From assembly GCF_013184495.1 (NCBI RefSeq), contig NZ_JAAOIY010000006.1:62001-126000 (forward strand): a stretch of 64,000 nt of DNA, given 5' to 3'. The notes under the pieces were generated by a model. That model ran no database searches. It had not been told where the DNA came from and was given only the letters and a program-made list of their open reading frames with translations. The DNA is from Sporosarcina jiandibaonis. GTDB lineage: Bacteria > Bacillota > Bacilli > Bacillales_A > Planococcaceae. The number at the start of each line of letters is the position of its first letter. Within the stretch, counting starts at the first letter, position 1. Position numbers and translations under genes: made by a program. Of this stretch, positions 1 to 9,185 are shown one piece after another.

Positions 1-413
1 TGCTTATCTAATGTCGTTACAGATGAAAGCACATAGGCATAACTATGATTATGTTCGCTTTCCTGATCTGCAATTGTGGCCATTAATGATTTAACGGATG
101 GATCGGTAGTAAAATGCGAGATTTTTAGCGCAATATCCGTTTGCGGGCCATCCAGCGTTGCTAATAAACCAATTATTTTCAAGAAAGCATCTTGTTCACG
201 TTTTGTCAGCGTAGAAAATTGCTTTACGTCTTGCGTCATATCGACTTCATTTGCCGTCCAAAAAAGTGAACGTATTTGTTGTCTTAATTTATAAAAGTGC
301 GGATGTGCTAGGTCATTCCAATTTAGAATTCCACTTGCTTTCCCGCCGAAAATAGCTGTTGATTTGTTTGGATTCGCTGGATTTAATACTTTCACTCGTG
401 TTAGTGTGCCCAT
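1..413 (-). CDS. nrdF: Class I ribonucleotide reductase small (radical) subunit, partial
   Basis: Only the first ~137 codons are present; the gene runs off the left edge. The product carries the radical cofactor used by the large subunit to reduce ribonucleotides. The N-terminus has the family's FGGKASGILNWNDL start and a metal-ligand stretch ADQESEHNHSY (Glu and His in an ExxH pattern). The ATG at 413 overlaps the flavodoxin stop by 13 nt, so the three genes nrdE, flavodoxin and nrdF are translationally coupled in one operon. Subunit identity is confident; the metal type (Mn or Fe) cannot be told from this piece. Confidence 0.9.
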   Translation of the reverse strand, partial: MGTLTRVKVLNPANPNKSTAIFGGKASGILNWNDLAHPHFYKLRQQIRSLFWTANEVDMTQDVKQFSTLTKREQDAFLKIIGLLATLDGPQTDIALKISHFTTDPSVKSLMATIADQESEHNHSYAYVLSSVTTLDK

Positions 414-832
414 TGTTTGATTACCCCTTCCGTCCAATTTATTACATCGATTTCCTGTGTTCCTCTCGGGCTTTGTTCGATTTTCAGCGGTGCATATTTC
501 GACTCGTAAAATCGTGCCAGCTTTACTGCAGCATTGCAAAATAATTCATCTCCGCCGAACTGCGTGTCACCCGTTCCAAAAACGTAAACATTCGGAGGTT
601 TATAGCCTACTTCCGCCGCGAAATCTTTCACTTCATCAGGGGTCGCGCCTTTGTCCCATGTAAACGACCCAATAATGAGAGCGTCAAATTCATTTACGTC
701 GGGAATCGGCCCCGTGCCGATTCTGTATCGTGTTACGTCAAGATCCGAGTTCAGTAAGACCGCTTCAATCAGTTCCGCGACTTCCTCTGTGTTTCCGCTC
801 CAAGTTGCATAAGCGATTAAGAATGACACCAT
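401..832 (-). CDS. Flavodoxin in the RNR operon (NrdI position)
   Basis: A 143-aa flavodoxin-fold protein. The FMN phosphate-binding loop TWSGNTEEVA lies at about residues 10-19, followed by GSFTWDKG and VFGTGDTQFGG, the two isoalloxazine-contact loops of short-chain flavodoxins. In class Ib systems NrdI supplies oxidant or electrons for cofactor assembly in NrdF; this protein sits where NrdI would be but has classical flavodoxin motifs. It overlaps nrdE by 16 nt and nrdF by 13 nt. Role as the NrdF activase or reductant is inference from position. Confidence 0.85.
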   Translation of the reverse strand: MVSFLIAYATWSGNTEEVAELIEAVLLNSDLDVTRYRIGTGPIPDVNEFDALIIGSFTWDKGATPDEVKDFAAEVGYKPPNVYVFGTGDTQFGGDELFCNAAVKLARFYESKYAPLKIEQSPRGTQEIDVINWTEGVIKQWAH

Positions 833-3039
833 TCACACTCCGCAATATCTGTGGCGCTTGAACGCGTGTAATAAGTGGTTTTCATGCCGGATTTCCAAGC
901 TTGAATATGCAAGTCGAGTAGAACAGAAGCGCGAATCGTATTCGGGACGTAAATATTGAAAGAAATCGCTTGGTCGATATGACGTTGCCTTGCTGCATTT
1001 TGTTTAACCGACCAACGTTGATCGACAATGTAGGCAGATCTTCTATAAATGTCATACGTATTATGGTCCAAATCCGGAGCTACTGTCGGCAACTTATAAT
1101 CCTTTTTCTCCTCATGGAAAAATGGTTTGAAAATCGGGTCGATTGATGCTGTCGAGCCCGCAATTACTGATGTCGATGAGTTTGGCGCCACTGCCATCAA
1201 ATAACCGTTTCGCATGCCATTAATGGAAACTTCATTACGAAGTTCATGCCATTTTTTTGAGTGGTATCCTTTGTTTTCAAAGTAGTCCCCTGTCTGCCAG
1301 TCGGATCCTTCGAATAAAGGATAAGCACCCTTTTCTTTAGATAATTCCATCGACGCTGAAATTGTGAGGTATGCAATCCATTCATATAACTCATCTGCGT
1401 AGTCTACCGCTTCATTTGATTCCCATTGAATATTTTTCAGCGCTAATAAATGATGCCAACCGAATGTACCTAGTCCGATTCCACGGTATCTAGAATTCGT
1501 CCGAGCCGCTTGTACGACGGGAATTTTATTCAACTCAATGACGTTATCGAGCATGCGTACTTGGATTTTGATCAGTCTTTCTAACACGTTCGCTAGAACC
1601 GCACGACCAAGGTTAATAGAAGACAGGTTACAAACAACAAAATCGCCTGGTTTTGAACGAGTGACGACAATATCATTTTCGAGTGCGACGGATTCGAATT
1701 CTGTCGCGCTCATATTTTGAGCTATTTCTGTGCACAAATTCGAAGAGTAAATCATGCCTTCGTGTTTATTCGCATTGGCACGATTCACTTCATCGCGATA
1801 AAACATGAACGGCACGCCCGTTTCCAACTGGCTGCGTAAAATACGCTTCATTAAATCAATTGCCGGTACCGTTTCACGACTAAGTTCAGGATGATTTACA
1901 CATTCAGCGTACTTTTCACGGAATGAACCCTCGCCGCGCTTTTCATCGTAAAAGTCTTCAAGTGAATACCCCATCACTTCTCGCACCTCATGCGGATCAA
2001 ATAAATGCCACTCTCCGCGCGCTTCGACTTGTTCCATATATATATCCGGTAAACAAACGCCTGTGAAAATATCATGCGCACGCATGCGCTCGTCCCCGTT
2101 GTTTAACTTCAAATCGAGGAACGTGAAGATATCTTTGTGGAAAACATCTAGGTAAACGGCAATCGCGCCTTGTCTTTGACCAAGCTGATCGACACTGACC
2201 GCAGTATTATTCAATTGTTTGATCCATGGCAGAACACCGCTTGATGCACCTTTAAATCCACGAATCGAGGAACCGCGACTCCTTACTTTCCCCATATAAA
2301 CACCGATGCCGCCGCCATATTTCGACAAGTTGGCGATATCTGTATTGCTGTCGTAAATGCCTTGCAAAGAATCGTCGACCGTGTCGATAAAACAACTCGA
2401 CAATTGGCCATGCGGCTTGCCCGCATTCGACAATGTCGGCGTTGCGACGGTCATATACAAATTGCTCATCGCCCAGTAAGATTCCGCTACTTTTTCAAGA
2501 CGATTTTCTGTTTCGTCCTGCATGAGCGTCATGGCGATAACTAGCCAACGTTCTTGCGGAAGTTCCACTGGCTTTTTATTGAAATCAACGGCAACATAAC
2601 GATCCATAAATGTTTTCAAGCCGATATAGGTAAATAGTTTGTCTCGCTCTGGATTGATTACGTTGCCCAAATGATTCAAGTCTTCTCTTGAATACTTTTC
2701 AGTTAAAACTGGCGTATACAAACCTTTATCCACTAGATTTTCTACATGTCCTGCAAAATCGGAATAGACGGCTTTGCCACGCTGAGCTTTTTCATAAGCA
2801 TAAACTTCATGAAGGTAAATTCGTGCAGCGACAAATGTCCAATAGGTTTCGTCTTCTGCGACAAAACTGATTGCTTCAAGCACCATCGCTTTCGCCCATT
2901 CAGAATGCTGCCCATCAGGATGTCTTTCCTTCCAACGTTCGCTCACTTTAAGTAGCGGCGCTATTTTCTGTTCGCCAAACTCATTTTGCAATTCATTTAG
3001 TAACTGATCGACCTTTGTAGTTTTAATTTTTGTTGTCAT
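817..3039 (-). CDS. nrdE: Class I ribonucleoside-diphosphate reductase, large subunit
   Basis: 740-aa catalytic subunit that reduces NDPs to dNDPs. Visible motifs: SSCFID with the active-site Cys near residue 216, KYGGGIGVYMGKVRSRG, the N-x-C-x-E radical/catalytic motif (NLCTEI, ~435), the partner cysteine in CNLSSINLG, and a C-terminal CEWC pair for re-reduction. No clear N-terminal ATP-cone is visible, as in NrdE-type subunits. The ATG at 3039 follows a GGGAGGAGACGG ribosome binding site. It is the first gene of the operon and has a ~400-nt leader holding a cobalamin riboswitch and a terminator, so expression should fall when B12 is plentiful. Confidence 0.93.
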   Translation of the reverse strand: MTTKIKTTKVDQLLNELQNEFGEQKIAPLLKVSERWKERHPDGQHSEWAKAMVLEAISFVAEDETYWTFVAARIYLHEVYAYEKAQRGKAVYSDFAGHVENLVDKGLYTPVLTEKYSREDLNHLGNVINPERDKLFTYIGLKTFMDRYVAVDFNKKPVELPQERWLVIAMTLMQDETENRLEKVAESYWAMSNLYMTVATPTLSNAGKPHGQLSSCFIDTVDDSLQGIYDSNTDIANLSKYGGGIGVYMGKVRSRGSSIRGFKGASSGVLPWIKQLNNTAVSVDQLGQRQGAIAVYLDVFHKDIFTFLDLKLNNGDERMRAHDIFTGVCLPDIYMEQVEARGEWHLFDPHEVREVMGYSLEDFYDEKRGEGSFREKYAECVNHPELSRETVPAIDLMKRILRSQLETGVPFMFYRDEVNRANANKHEGMIYSSNLCTEIAQNMSATEFESVALENDIVVTRSKPGDFVVCNLSSINLGRAVLANVLERLIKIQVRMLDNVIELNKIPVVQAARTNSRYRGIGLGTFGWHHLLALKNIQWESNEAVDYADELYEWIAYLTISASMELSKEKGAYPLFEGSDWQTGDYFENKGYHSKKWHELRNEVSINGMRNGYLMAVAPNSSTSVIAGSTASIDPIFKPFFHEEKKDYKLPTVAPDLDHNTYDIYRRSAYIVDQRWSVKQNAARQRHIDQAISFNIYVPNTIRASVLLDLHIQAWKSGMKTTYYTRSSATDIAECEWCHS

Positions 3040-3116
3040 GATATTCCGTCTCCTCCCAGTTATGTAAATACGTCTAGCTACAGCGACCAGACGTTCAAGT
3101 CGCTTCGGCTTTCGAC

Positions 3117-3157
3117 AAAAAAAGCGATAGGTCCGCCTCTTCGGCAGAGCTATCGCT
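3117..3157 (-). terminator. Riboswitch-linked intrinsic terminator in the nrd leader
   Basis: On the minus strand AGCGATAG (from 3157) pairs with CTATCGCT (to 3123) around a partly paired loop and is followed directly by TTTTTTT (3117-3123). It lies between the cobalamin aptamer and nrdE, so it is the likely expression platform: transcription attenuation when B12 binds. Confidence 0.75.
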
Positions 3158-3257
3158 CATGGATTTTTAAGTTGGAAACAGAATGGGACCCCGAAGAAGA
3201 TAGACGGAAAGAACCCGCTCGCTTCCACCTCTCAACCCCCGAAGAAAGTGTCGCTTG

Positions 3258-3440
3258 ACGATGAAAGGCAGGTCTCCTGGCTTGCGCATCATCCTTCCGC
3301 CAAAGCCTTCCCATGAATTTCTCCACAGTGGCTTTTTCGGCGGTCGTCCGCGTTCACAGTTGCGGGGACAGCTCCGGATTATCCGGATTCCCTTTTAAAC
3401 CGATTAGGGAAGAATTGAACTTCATTCTTCCTCCGGTACC
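3258..3440 (-). ncRNA. Cobalamin (AdoCbl) riboswitch aptamer upstream of nrdE
   Basis: Read on the minus strand, the conserved core elements appear in order: GGGAATCCGG; CTGTCCCCGCAACTGTGA; GCCACTGTGG; ATGGGAAGGC; and the B12 box AAGCCAGGAGACCTGCC at 3283-3267. These are the invariant blocks of the B12-element family. Spacing and order are normal. Control of a B12-independent class I RNR by a B12 riboswitch is known from Streptomyces nrdABS; here it would shut off nrdE-nrdF when a B12-dependent class II enzyme can work. Confidence 0.95.
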
Positions 3441-3556
3441 ATTCCATCGCTCAATACTATATGTTGTGCTTTGTTAACTACACATACCCTAACATATGGT
3501 ATTTCAATCGTAAATAGGTAAAAAGTTTTTCACTGCCGAATTAATGATTTGTCCAC

Positions 3557-3580
3557 ATATCCACAGGTTGTTTATCCACA
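3557..3580. promoter_or_regulatory. Two DnaA-box-like sites upstream of the nrd leader
   Basis: A perfect consensus DnaA box TTATCCACA is at 3572-3580 and a near match ATATCCACA at 3557-3565, 15 nt apart in the same orientation. They lie just upstream of the region that must hold the nrd promoter. DnaA control of RNR genes is documented in other bacteria; here it is only a sequence resemblance. Confidence 0.4.
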
Positions 3581-3655
3581 ATGCGTTAATTGTTTCTATG
3601 CAGGTTTCTAGATTTTCATGAAAAAGTTATAAACAAGTTACCTTAAATCAACGAA

Positions 3656-3696
3656 TTAAAAAACCTGTACCGCAATTTTTTAGTTGCGATACAGGT
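3656..3696 (-). terminator. Intrinsic terminator of the Asn-rich gene
   Basis: ACCTGTA-CGCAA and TTGCG-TACAGGT arms separated by an A-rich loop, followed on the minus strand by a T run (3658-3662). It starts 12 nt after the stop codon of the 65-aa gene. Confidence 0.75.
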
Positions 3697-3707
3697 ACAA
3701 TTTAAAA

Positions 3708-3905
3708 TTATCTGTTTCGGTTATTGTTGTTGTTATTATTATTGTTATTGTTGTTTCGGTTGTTTTTATTGTCTTGATTATTTCGATTCAAATCAAGAAA
3801 GTCATCACCAAACTCTAAGTTTTTATCATTGTTGTTCTGGTTGTTACGGTTGTTACGGTTGTTTCGGTCGTTCTGGTCTTGGCGATTACGATTGTTGTTG
3901 TCCAT
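3708..3905 (-). CDS. Small Asn/Arg-rich low-complexity protein
   Basis: A 65-aa protein made mostly of Asn with Arg, Asp and Gln; the only non-repetitive part is a short acidic/hydrophobic block LEFGDDFLDLNR in the middle. The ATG at 3905 is chosen because an AAGGGGTGA ribosome binding site sits 8 nt upstream, and the gene ends at its own terminator, so it looks real and monocistronic. No family is recognised. Asn-rich tails are common in spore-surface and spore-core small proteins of Bacillales, and a coat gene is nearby, but a sporulation role is a guess. Confidence 0.65.
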   Translation of the reverse strand: MDNNNRNRQDQNDRNNRNNRNNQNNNDKNLEFGDDFLDLNRNNQDNKNNRNNNNNNNNNNNNRNR

Positions 3906-4007
3906 GATTGGTTTCACCCCTTTATAGTTTTGTTAAGTGAATGCCCCACCTACAATTTATATCTTGTCCCCAAGTAGAAAATAAATTCTCTTTTTTAGTT
4001 GCCAAGT

Positions 4008-4874
4008 TTAACCGTTACTTTTTTCACTTTTTTCAACATACTTTCCATAGTCTGGTACAGCAATTTGGTCAAATTCTTCTAGAAGTTGCTGTAAGCTACC
4101 ATTTAATAATTCACCAGTCATAGGCACGCCATGACCCGTAATGGCAACGGAAGGTTGTAAAGCCTCCAATTTCCTGACTGATTCAAAAGCTGCCTCCCAG
4201 TCAGTCGTTAAATATCTAGGCGGTCCGCTAATTTCTTGTTCTTGGGTAAATACTTTATAAAGGTATTCCTGTTTTACTGTAACGAATGCATCTCCGGCGA
4301 TTAAGGCTTTATCTTCTTCTCTAAAAAATGCAACATGTCCAGGAGAGTGTCCAGGCGTATGAATCCAACGAAATTTTGGCAAGTGCGGAACGCTGCCGTC
4401 TTCAGGGAGAGGTTGAACATAATCTCCCAAGTTGATGGGATCGATTGGAAATATCGCAGACATTTTCGAAACCATGCCGCCTTCTACCGTCGTATCCGGT
4501 TTCGGGTAACTCATTTTTCCTGTTAGAAAAGGCATCTCTAATTCATGAGCGTAAACAGGAACATCCCAATGCTCGATCAACTCGATAATCGAGCCAACAT
4601 GATCGAAATGGCCATGCGTTAAAATAATGGCTTGCGGTCGACTGTTTTCACCAAAGCGTTTTTCAGCAACGGAAATAATTTCCTTAGCCGAGTGAGGCAT
4701 GCCTGCATCAATTAATACAAAATTATTTGCATCAGCATTTCCCACAAGACAGATATTTACAATTTGAATGGTATGGCAATATAAATCCGGCAATACCTCT
4801 GTTCCTACACCACTTTCAAGCGATGTCGCCGGAATGAATTTATAATCTTCGCCGTACGATAAGTTGCTTTTCAA
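4008..4874 (-). CDS. MBL-fold metallo-hydrolase (glyoxalase II-like)
   Basis: 288-aa metallo-beta-lactamase-fold hydrolase. The signature THGHFDHVGS gives the first metal ligands, followed by HTPGHSPGH (third motif), IAGDAF (bridging Asp) and a late GHGVP His, the full binuclear zinc set. It resembles the B. subtilis YflN group; the substrate is unknown. It starts with TTG at 4874 behind GAGGAGG. It stands alone between the Asn-rich gene and the divergent coat gene. Confidence 0.85.
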   Translation of the reverse strand: MKSNLSYGEDYKFIPATSLESGVGTEVLPDLYCHTIQIVNICLVGNADANNFVLIDAGMPHSAKEIISVAEKRFGENSRPQAIILTHGHFDHVGSIIELIEHWDVPVYAHELEMPFLTGKMSYPKPDTTVEGGMVSKMSAIFPIDPINLGDYVQPLPEDGSVPHLPKFRWIHTPGHSPGHVAFFREEDKALIAGDAFVTVKQEYLYKVFTQEQEISGPPRYLTTDWEAAFESVRKLEALQPSVAITGHGVPMTGELLNGSLQQLLEEFDQIAVPDYGKYVEKSEKSNG

Positions 4875-5025
4875 AATAAACGCCTCCTCTAGTTATTGAT
4901 AGGTTTTGCTCGAAAGCAAAAAATATACTTTAGAAGTGAGTTAATAAAAAACAATATAATGTATTAAAAATTGTTTTTCGCCGAAGATACTATAGATTGA
5001 TGAGTAAATTACAGGAGGAATCAAA

Positions 5026-5577
5026 ATGAAATTAGCTGCACATGAATTATTCGATTTGAGCGAATTAATAGCCGGTTGTCTTAACACAGTAACCTGTATG
5101 GCTGCATTTATTAACCAAGCCCAAGATCCAGAGTTAAAAGAACTTTTAACACGTCACTTTCCACTTCATGTAAAAGATTATAATTTAAAGGTGGAATTTG
5201 TTCAAAGCGAAACAACACCCGATATAAATAAGTTTAAACCCGATGATTTAAATCCGACCTTGCAGGATTTTACGTCTCCACCTGTACCGCTGCAACCTAC
5301 ACAACCCAGAACCTCTGTCCAAACACATAATGACAGGGAGATTGCCACTGCCTATTTACTGAATCAAAAAAGTTCTGCTCGGAATTATGCTACATCAGCA
5401 GTAGAATGTGCAAATCCCGACCTGAGACACTTTTTGGAAAACGCCTTCATGAATAGCAACAGACACGCTTATGAAGTGTGGCAATACATGACGAAAAACG
5501 GCTATTACCCACTCATGCCAGCTCCTGCTGAAGCAATTTCTACAATTGGGTCCATGTATACTAAAGTTCCTGAATAA
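5026..5577 (+). CDS. CotF-like spore coat protein
   Basis: 183 aa. Two helical halves are visible: an N-terminal ferritin-like segment (residues 1-55, AHELFDLSELIAGC) and a C-terminal segment (about 105-165) with TAYLLNQKSSARNYATSAVECANPDLRHF and YEVWQYMTKNGYY, the pattern of the CotF/YhcQ coat family. A Pro/Gln-rich linker joins them. The start at 5026 follows CAGGAGGAATC. Family members are assembled on the spore surface; expression in the mother cell is expected, but I could not fix a sigma-E/K promoter. It supports a spore-forming host. Confidence 0.8.
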   Translation: MKLAAHELFDLSELIAGCLNTVTCMAAFINQAQDPELKELLTRHFPLHVKDYNLKVEFVQSETTPDINKFKPDDLNPTLQDFTSPPVPLQPTQPRTSVQTHNDREIATAYLLNQKSSARNYATSAVECANPDLRHFLENAFMNSNRHAYEVWQYMTKNGYYPLMPAPAEAISTIGSMYTKVPE

Positions 5578-5592
5578 TTGCAGATTTAAACA

Positions 5593-5626
5593 TAAACACC
5601 GGAACCCACTAGGATTTCGGTGTTTA
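5593..5626. terminator. Hairpin between convergent coat gene and symporter
   Basis: AAACACCG (5594-5601) and CGGTGTTT (5618-5625) form an inverted repeat between the convergent stops at 5577 and 5635. The T runs are short, so terminator function is moderate. Confidence 0.5.
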
Positions 5627-5634
5627 AACTATAC

Positions 5635-7074
5635 TTATTTCTCATTCTTTGGAGTTCCGTTATTCTCATTAAGTTCTTCCCAGCATTCTGCATTTTTCAA
5701 TCCTGGAATCGAATTTGCTTTAAATACCGGATTCAAGCCTTTACGTCGTTGGGCAGAGAAGTCTTCCAACACTTTAAACGCAACTCTTCCAAGTAATGTA
5801 ATTACAACCAAGTTCAATACAGCCATGATTCCCATGAATAAATCCGCCATATTCCAAACTACGCTTACTTTCGCCATCGCACCGAACATGACCATCCCGA
5901 GCACCAAGACGCGATAAATCGTCATCCATGATTTATGCGCTTTTATGAATTCAATATTCGTCTCGCCGTAATAATAATTCCCGACAATTGAACTGAAAGC
6001 GAAGAACATGATTGCGATTGCGACAAAGTACGGAGCCCATGAACCAACATGAACCGCCATTGAGGCTTGGGTCAAAATAATGCCATCTTGTTCACCTGTC
6101 GTATAAAGGCCAGCAAGGATGATAATGAAAGCCGTTGCCGAACAAATCATAATCGTATCAAAAAATACGCCCAAACTTTGTACGAGTCCTTGCTTCGCCG
6201 GGTGCGAGACATTCGCTGTAGCTGCCGCGTTCGGCACACTCCCCATTCCAGCTTCATTCGAGAACAATCCTCGACGTATTCCTTGCATCATCGCTGCGCC
6301 GATTCCGCCACCGACCACTTCCTTAAGACCGAAAGCATGTTCAATGATCAACTTAAAGACAGCAGGAACTTCCGTAATGTTTACGATGACAACATAAAAC
6401 GCGATGAGTAAATAAAAAGTCGCCATTATTGGGACAATTAACTCAGTCACTTTAACGATACGTTTCACGCCACCGAAAATAATGAGCGCTGTTAATAACA
6501 CCAATGCAAAGCCAACCACCCAATCTTGCAGACCGAAAACATCCATAAACGACTGGCTGATCGTATTTGATTGAACAGCATTAAATATAAATCCAAAACA
6601 GAGCGTTAATAAGATGGCAAAAACAATTCCAAGTTTGCGGAAGCCTAACGCTTTTTGCATATAATAGGCAGGTCCTCCGCGGAACGTGTCTCCGTCCTTC
6701 ACTTTATACACTTGCGCCAACGTACTTTCTACAAAAGCGGTGGCCATTCCGATAATCGCGATTATCCACATCCAAAATACAGCCCCTGGACCACCGACTC
6801 CGATTGCAAGCGCTACTCCCGTCACATTCCCCGTGCCAACTCTTGAAGCTGCACTAATGGTAAACGCTTGAAAAGGGGAAACTCCATCGTTACTTTCTTT
6901 TTTCTCAAAGATCAGTCGGAACATTTCACCGAACAACCGAATTTGGACGAATTTGGTGCGAATCGTGAAATAAACGCCAATTATTAATAGAAAACCAATA
7001 AGTACATACGTCCATAAAAAATCATTTGCCGGACCGACTAACCATTTTAGCGCTTCCATAATCACATGCAACAA
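5635..7074 (-). CDS. Sodium:alanine/glycine symporter (AGCS family)
   Basis: 479-aa integral membrane protein of the alanine/glycine:cation symporter family (AlsT, DagA, GlnT relatives). The family block GTGNVTGVALAIGVGGPGAVFWMW is at about residues 77-100, followed by GLFSNEAGMGSVPNAAA in the middle. About ten to eleven hydrophobic segments span the protein. The start is uncertain: the frame opens with TTG at 7074 close to GAGAGGA, while ATG six codons later (MEALKWLVG) is the first ATG. The exact amino acid carried cannot be told from sequence. Confidence 0.88.
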   Translation of the reverse strand: MLHVIMEALKWLVGPANDFLWTYVLIGFLLIIGVYFTIRTKFVQIRLFGEMFRLIFEKKESNDGVSPFQAFTISAASRVGTGNVTGVALAIGVGGPGAVFWMWIIAIIGMATAFVESTLAQVYKVKDGDTFRGGPAYYMQKALGFRKLGIVFAILLTLCFGFIFNAVQSNTISQSFMDVFGLQDWVVGFALVLLTALIIFGGVKRIVKVTELIVPIMATFYLLIAFYVVIVNITEVPAVFKLIIEHAFGLKEVVGGGIGAAMMQGIRRGLFSNEAGMGSVPNAAATANVSHPAKQGLVQSLGVFFDTIMICSATAFIIILAGLYTTGEQDGIILTQASMAVHVGSWAPYFVAIAIMFFAFSSIVGNYYYGETNIEFIKAHKSWMTIYRVLVLGMVMFGAMAKVSVVWNMADLFMGIMAVLNLVVITLLGRVAFKVLEDFSAQRRKGLNPVFKANSIPGLKNAECWEELNENNGTPKNEK

Positions 7075-7169
7075 ATCCTCTCAACCAAAATTTCTACTAA
7101 AATATCTTAATACACTCATTCCCTCAAAAGATAGAAAAAACACTTCATCTTTTCATTTTCCATTAGTTG

Positions 7170-7214
7170 AAAAAATCGTACTGATTGGATAATTTCATCC
7201 ATATCAGTACGATT
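7170..7214 (-). terminator. Intrinsic terminator of the bce-like operon
   Basis: AATCGTACTGAT (7174-7185) and ATCAGTACGATT (7203-7214) form a long stem; on the minus strand it is followed by TTTTTC. It lies 10 nt after the permease stop. Confidence 0.8.
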
Positions 7215-7223
7215 AATATTTTC

Positions 7224-9185
7224 TTATAGCGCTGCTTTTACTGTTTTCCGGTAGTAACCTACAGTTAAGAATGCAAATACAATGTAGATCAATGCGTATA
7301 ATCCCATCGCGATGGTAGTCGGTATTGTAATATCAGACATGAACAGGAAAGAAGCAGCTTTTATCGCAAACACGGAATGCAACAAACCGATTGCAAGCGG
7401 CAATCCGAAAACAAACATCTGCTTACGAATAATCCCTCTCATGATGTCCTTTACTGTAAAACCGAGCTGACGAAGCGTCGCGTAATTTTGCTTTTCTTGT
7501 TCGGCTTCAGTCATTTGCTTGAAGTACAAGATACTACCTGTTGAAATCAAGAACACCAAGCCTAGGAAGCCAGCGATAAAGATTAATAGCCCATTGGTTA
7601 GGATTCCATTTTCATACATCGAATAGTAATCTGTAGAGTAGGCGTAATTCTCCCCTTCGGCATTATCTATATACTTTGATTGGGAAAATATTTTAGACGC
7701 AGCTTCGAGCTGATCTCTATCTAGTAAATTAACTGCATATACATCCAGAACCATATTCCCTTCACTTTCTAAGGGCAATTGTTCTTTTAACTCTTCAAAA
7801 TATACGTCATTGACGACTAGTTGAAAACCTACAGAAACGAAGTTAACAACGTTTCCACTTCCCAACTCCGTTATACGAAATTGCCTATCGCTTTCACCGC
7901 TAGTTACGTTGACGTCAAACGGCAGTTTCATATTATTCATTGACATCGCATAATTCATATCATGCATAACGGCTTTTCCTTTCTTAGGTGCCTCGACTTG
8001 AAAACCGGCTTTTTCAAGTTGTTGATCACTCACAATGGAAAATCCATACGTACCGTCCATCGGCCCATCCCACTCTGGGAAAACATCTTTTTCAAATGTA
8101 CCCCATACACTAAGCAACTCAATTTTTTCGCTTGTAAAATCAATTCCGTTTTCTATTAGTTCCTCGCCAAATTGCGCCGCTAATCCCTCATCACTTTCAA
8201 ACATAAAATCATGCGGCATCGAATAGCGGGACTCTTTTTCAGTCGAATAATAAAGCGAGTAGGAACCCGCCAACATCGCGAGGGTCATAGCTGATAAAAC
8301 TGTAATAATCGTTAAAGAGTTCGCATTTCCTTTCATGCGATGCATCAGCGATCCTATGGACAGGCTGTTTTTCAAACCGAGATGTCCTTGTTTGCGAGAA
8401 CGAATCTGATAAAACATCCAGCTAATCGTCACGCGGAAAATTAGATAGGTTCCTAAAATTGTTGAAACTAGGACAGCAATCATATTGAAAAACAACATTG
8501 TGTTCATCATATTAGCTGATAACCAATAACCAAAAACAATTAGACCAATTCCCAATAGCGCCAACACAGCCGAAACAAATGTTTTAGGTTTCTTAGGATT
8601 CTCACCTTTTTTATCTGCATTAAATAAACTCAGCAATGTGTTTCGATAAACCGTGTATATCATTTGTATAGTAGTCAGTAAAATAATTGCGACGAACACA
8701 ACAACCGTTTGGAGAATCGCCGCGGTTGAAAATGATAAGGCTATGAAGCCTTCATAATCAACCAACTTCATCAGCAATAACAAGAACACACGCGATACAA
8801 GAATTCCTATCCCTATCCCAATCAAAAGTGCGCCCGCGCTTAGTAAACTATTTTCAATAATGAGTAAGCGCGCAACTGCCCCTTTATTCAAACCGATCAA
8901 TTGGTATAAACCGATTTCACGGCTGCGTCGTTTGAGAAAAATTGCATTTGCATAAACAATAAAAATCCCTGCGATAAAAATGAGAAGACCACCTGCAACT
9001 TTAAACGCGGAAGAAAACTTCATCGATTGCCCAGCTCGCTCCACAACTGCGGAGTCATATTGCAAAGTCGCAAAAACGAAATACAGAACGACGCTAAAAA
9101 TGAGCGCGAAGAAATAGAGATAATAATGCTTAATGTTTTTCCGCATGCTGCGAATGACCAGGTCAAATAGTGTCAACGCTGTCAC
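7224..9185 (-). CDS. BceB-type ABC transporter permease
   Basis: 653-aa FtsX/MacB-superfamily permease with the BceB layout: one N-terminal membrane helix, four to five more helices to about residue 300, a large extracellular domain of about 200 residues (roughly 310-520), then a final group of helices including [20 protein letters not shown]. BceB-type permeases remove peptide antibiotics such as bacitracin from lipid II cycle intermediates and serve as the sensor for the partner kinase. The GTG start at 9185 overlaps the ATPase stop by 23 nt, showing translational coupling. The antibiotic specificity is not predictable from sequence. Confidence 0.88.
   Translation of the reverse strand: MTALTLFDLVIRSMRKNIKHYYLYFFALIFSVVLYFVFATLQYDSAVVERAGQSMKFSSAFKVAGGLLIFIAGIFIVYANAIFLKRRSREIGLYQLIGLNKGAVARLLIIENSLLSAGALLIGIGIGILVSRVFLLLLMKLVDYEGFIALSFSTAAILQTVVVFVAIILLTTIQMIYTVYRNTLLSLFNADKKGENPKKPKTFVSAVLALLGIGLIVFGYWLSANMMNTMLFFNMIAVLVSTILGTYLIFRVTISWMFYQIRSRKQGHLGLKNSLSIGSLMHRMKGNANSLTIITVLSAMTLAMLAGSYSLYYSTEKESRYSMPHDFMFESDEGLAAQFGEELIENGIDFTSEKIELLSVWGTFEKDVFPEWDGPMDGTYGFSIVSDQQLEKAGFQVEAPKKGKAVMHDMNYAMSMNNMKLPFDVNVTSGESDRQFRITELGSGNVVNFVSVGFQLVVNDVYFEELKEQLPLESEGNMVLDVYAVNLLDRDQLEAASKIFSQSKYIDNAEGENYAYSTDYYSMYENGILTNGLLIFIAGFLGLVFLISTGSILYFKQMTEAEQEKQNYATLRQLGFTVKDIMRGIIRKQMFVFGLPLAIGLLHSVFAIKAASFLFMSDITIPTTIAMGLYALIYIVFAFLTVGYYRKTVKAAL

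Noticed and set aside
3480..3540. Pair of NrdR boxes upstream of the nrd leader
   Set aside because: Two CATAT-containing palindromic blocks occur but their spacing (about 35 nt) and sequence fit the NrdR consensus poorly.
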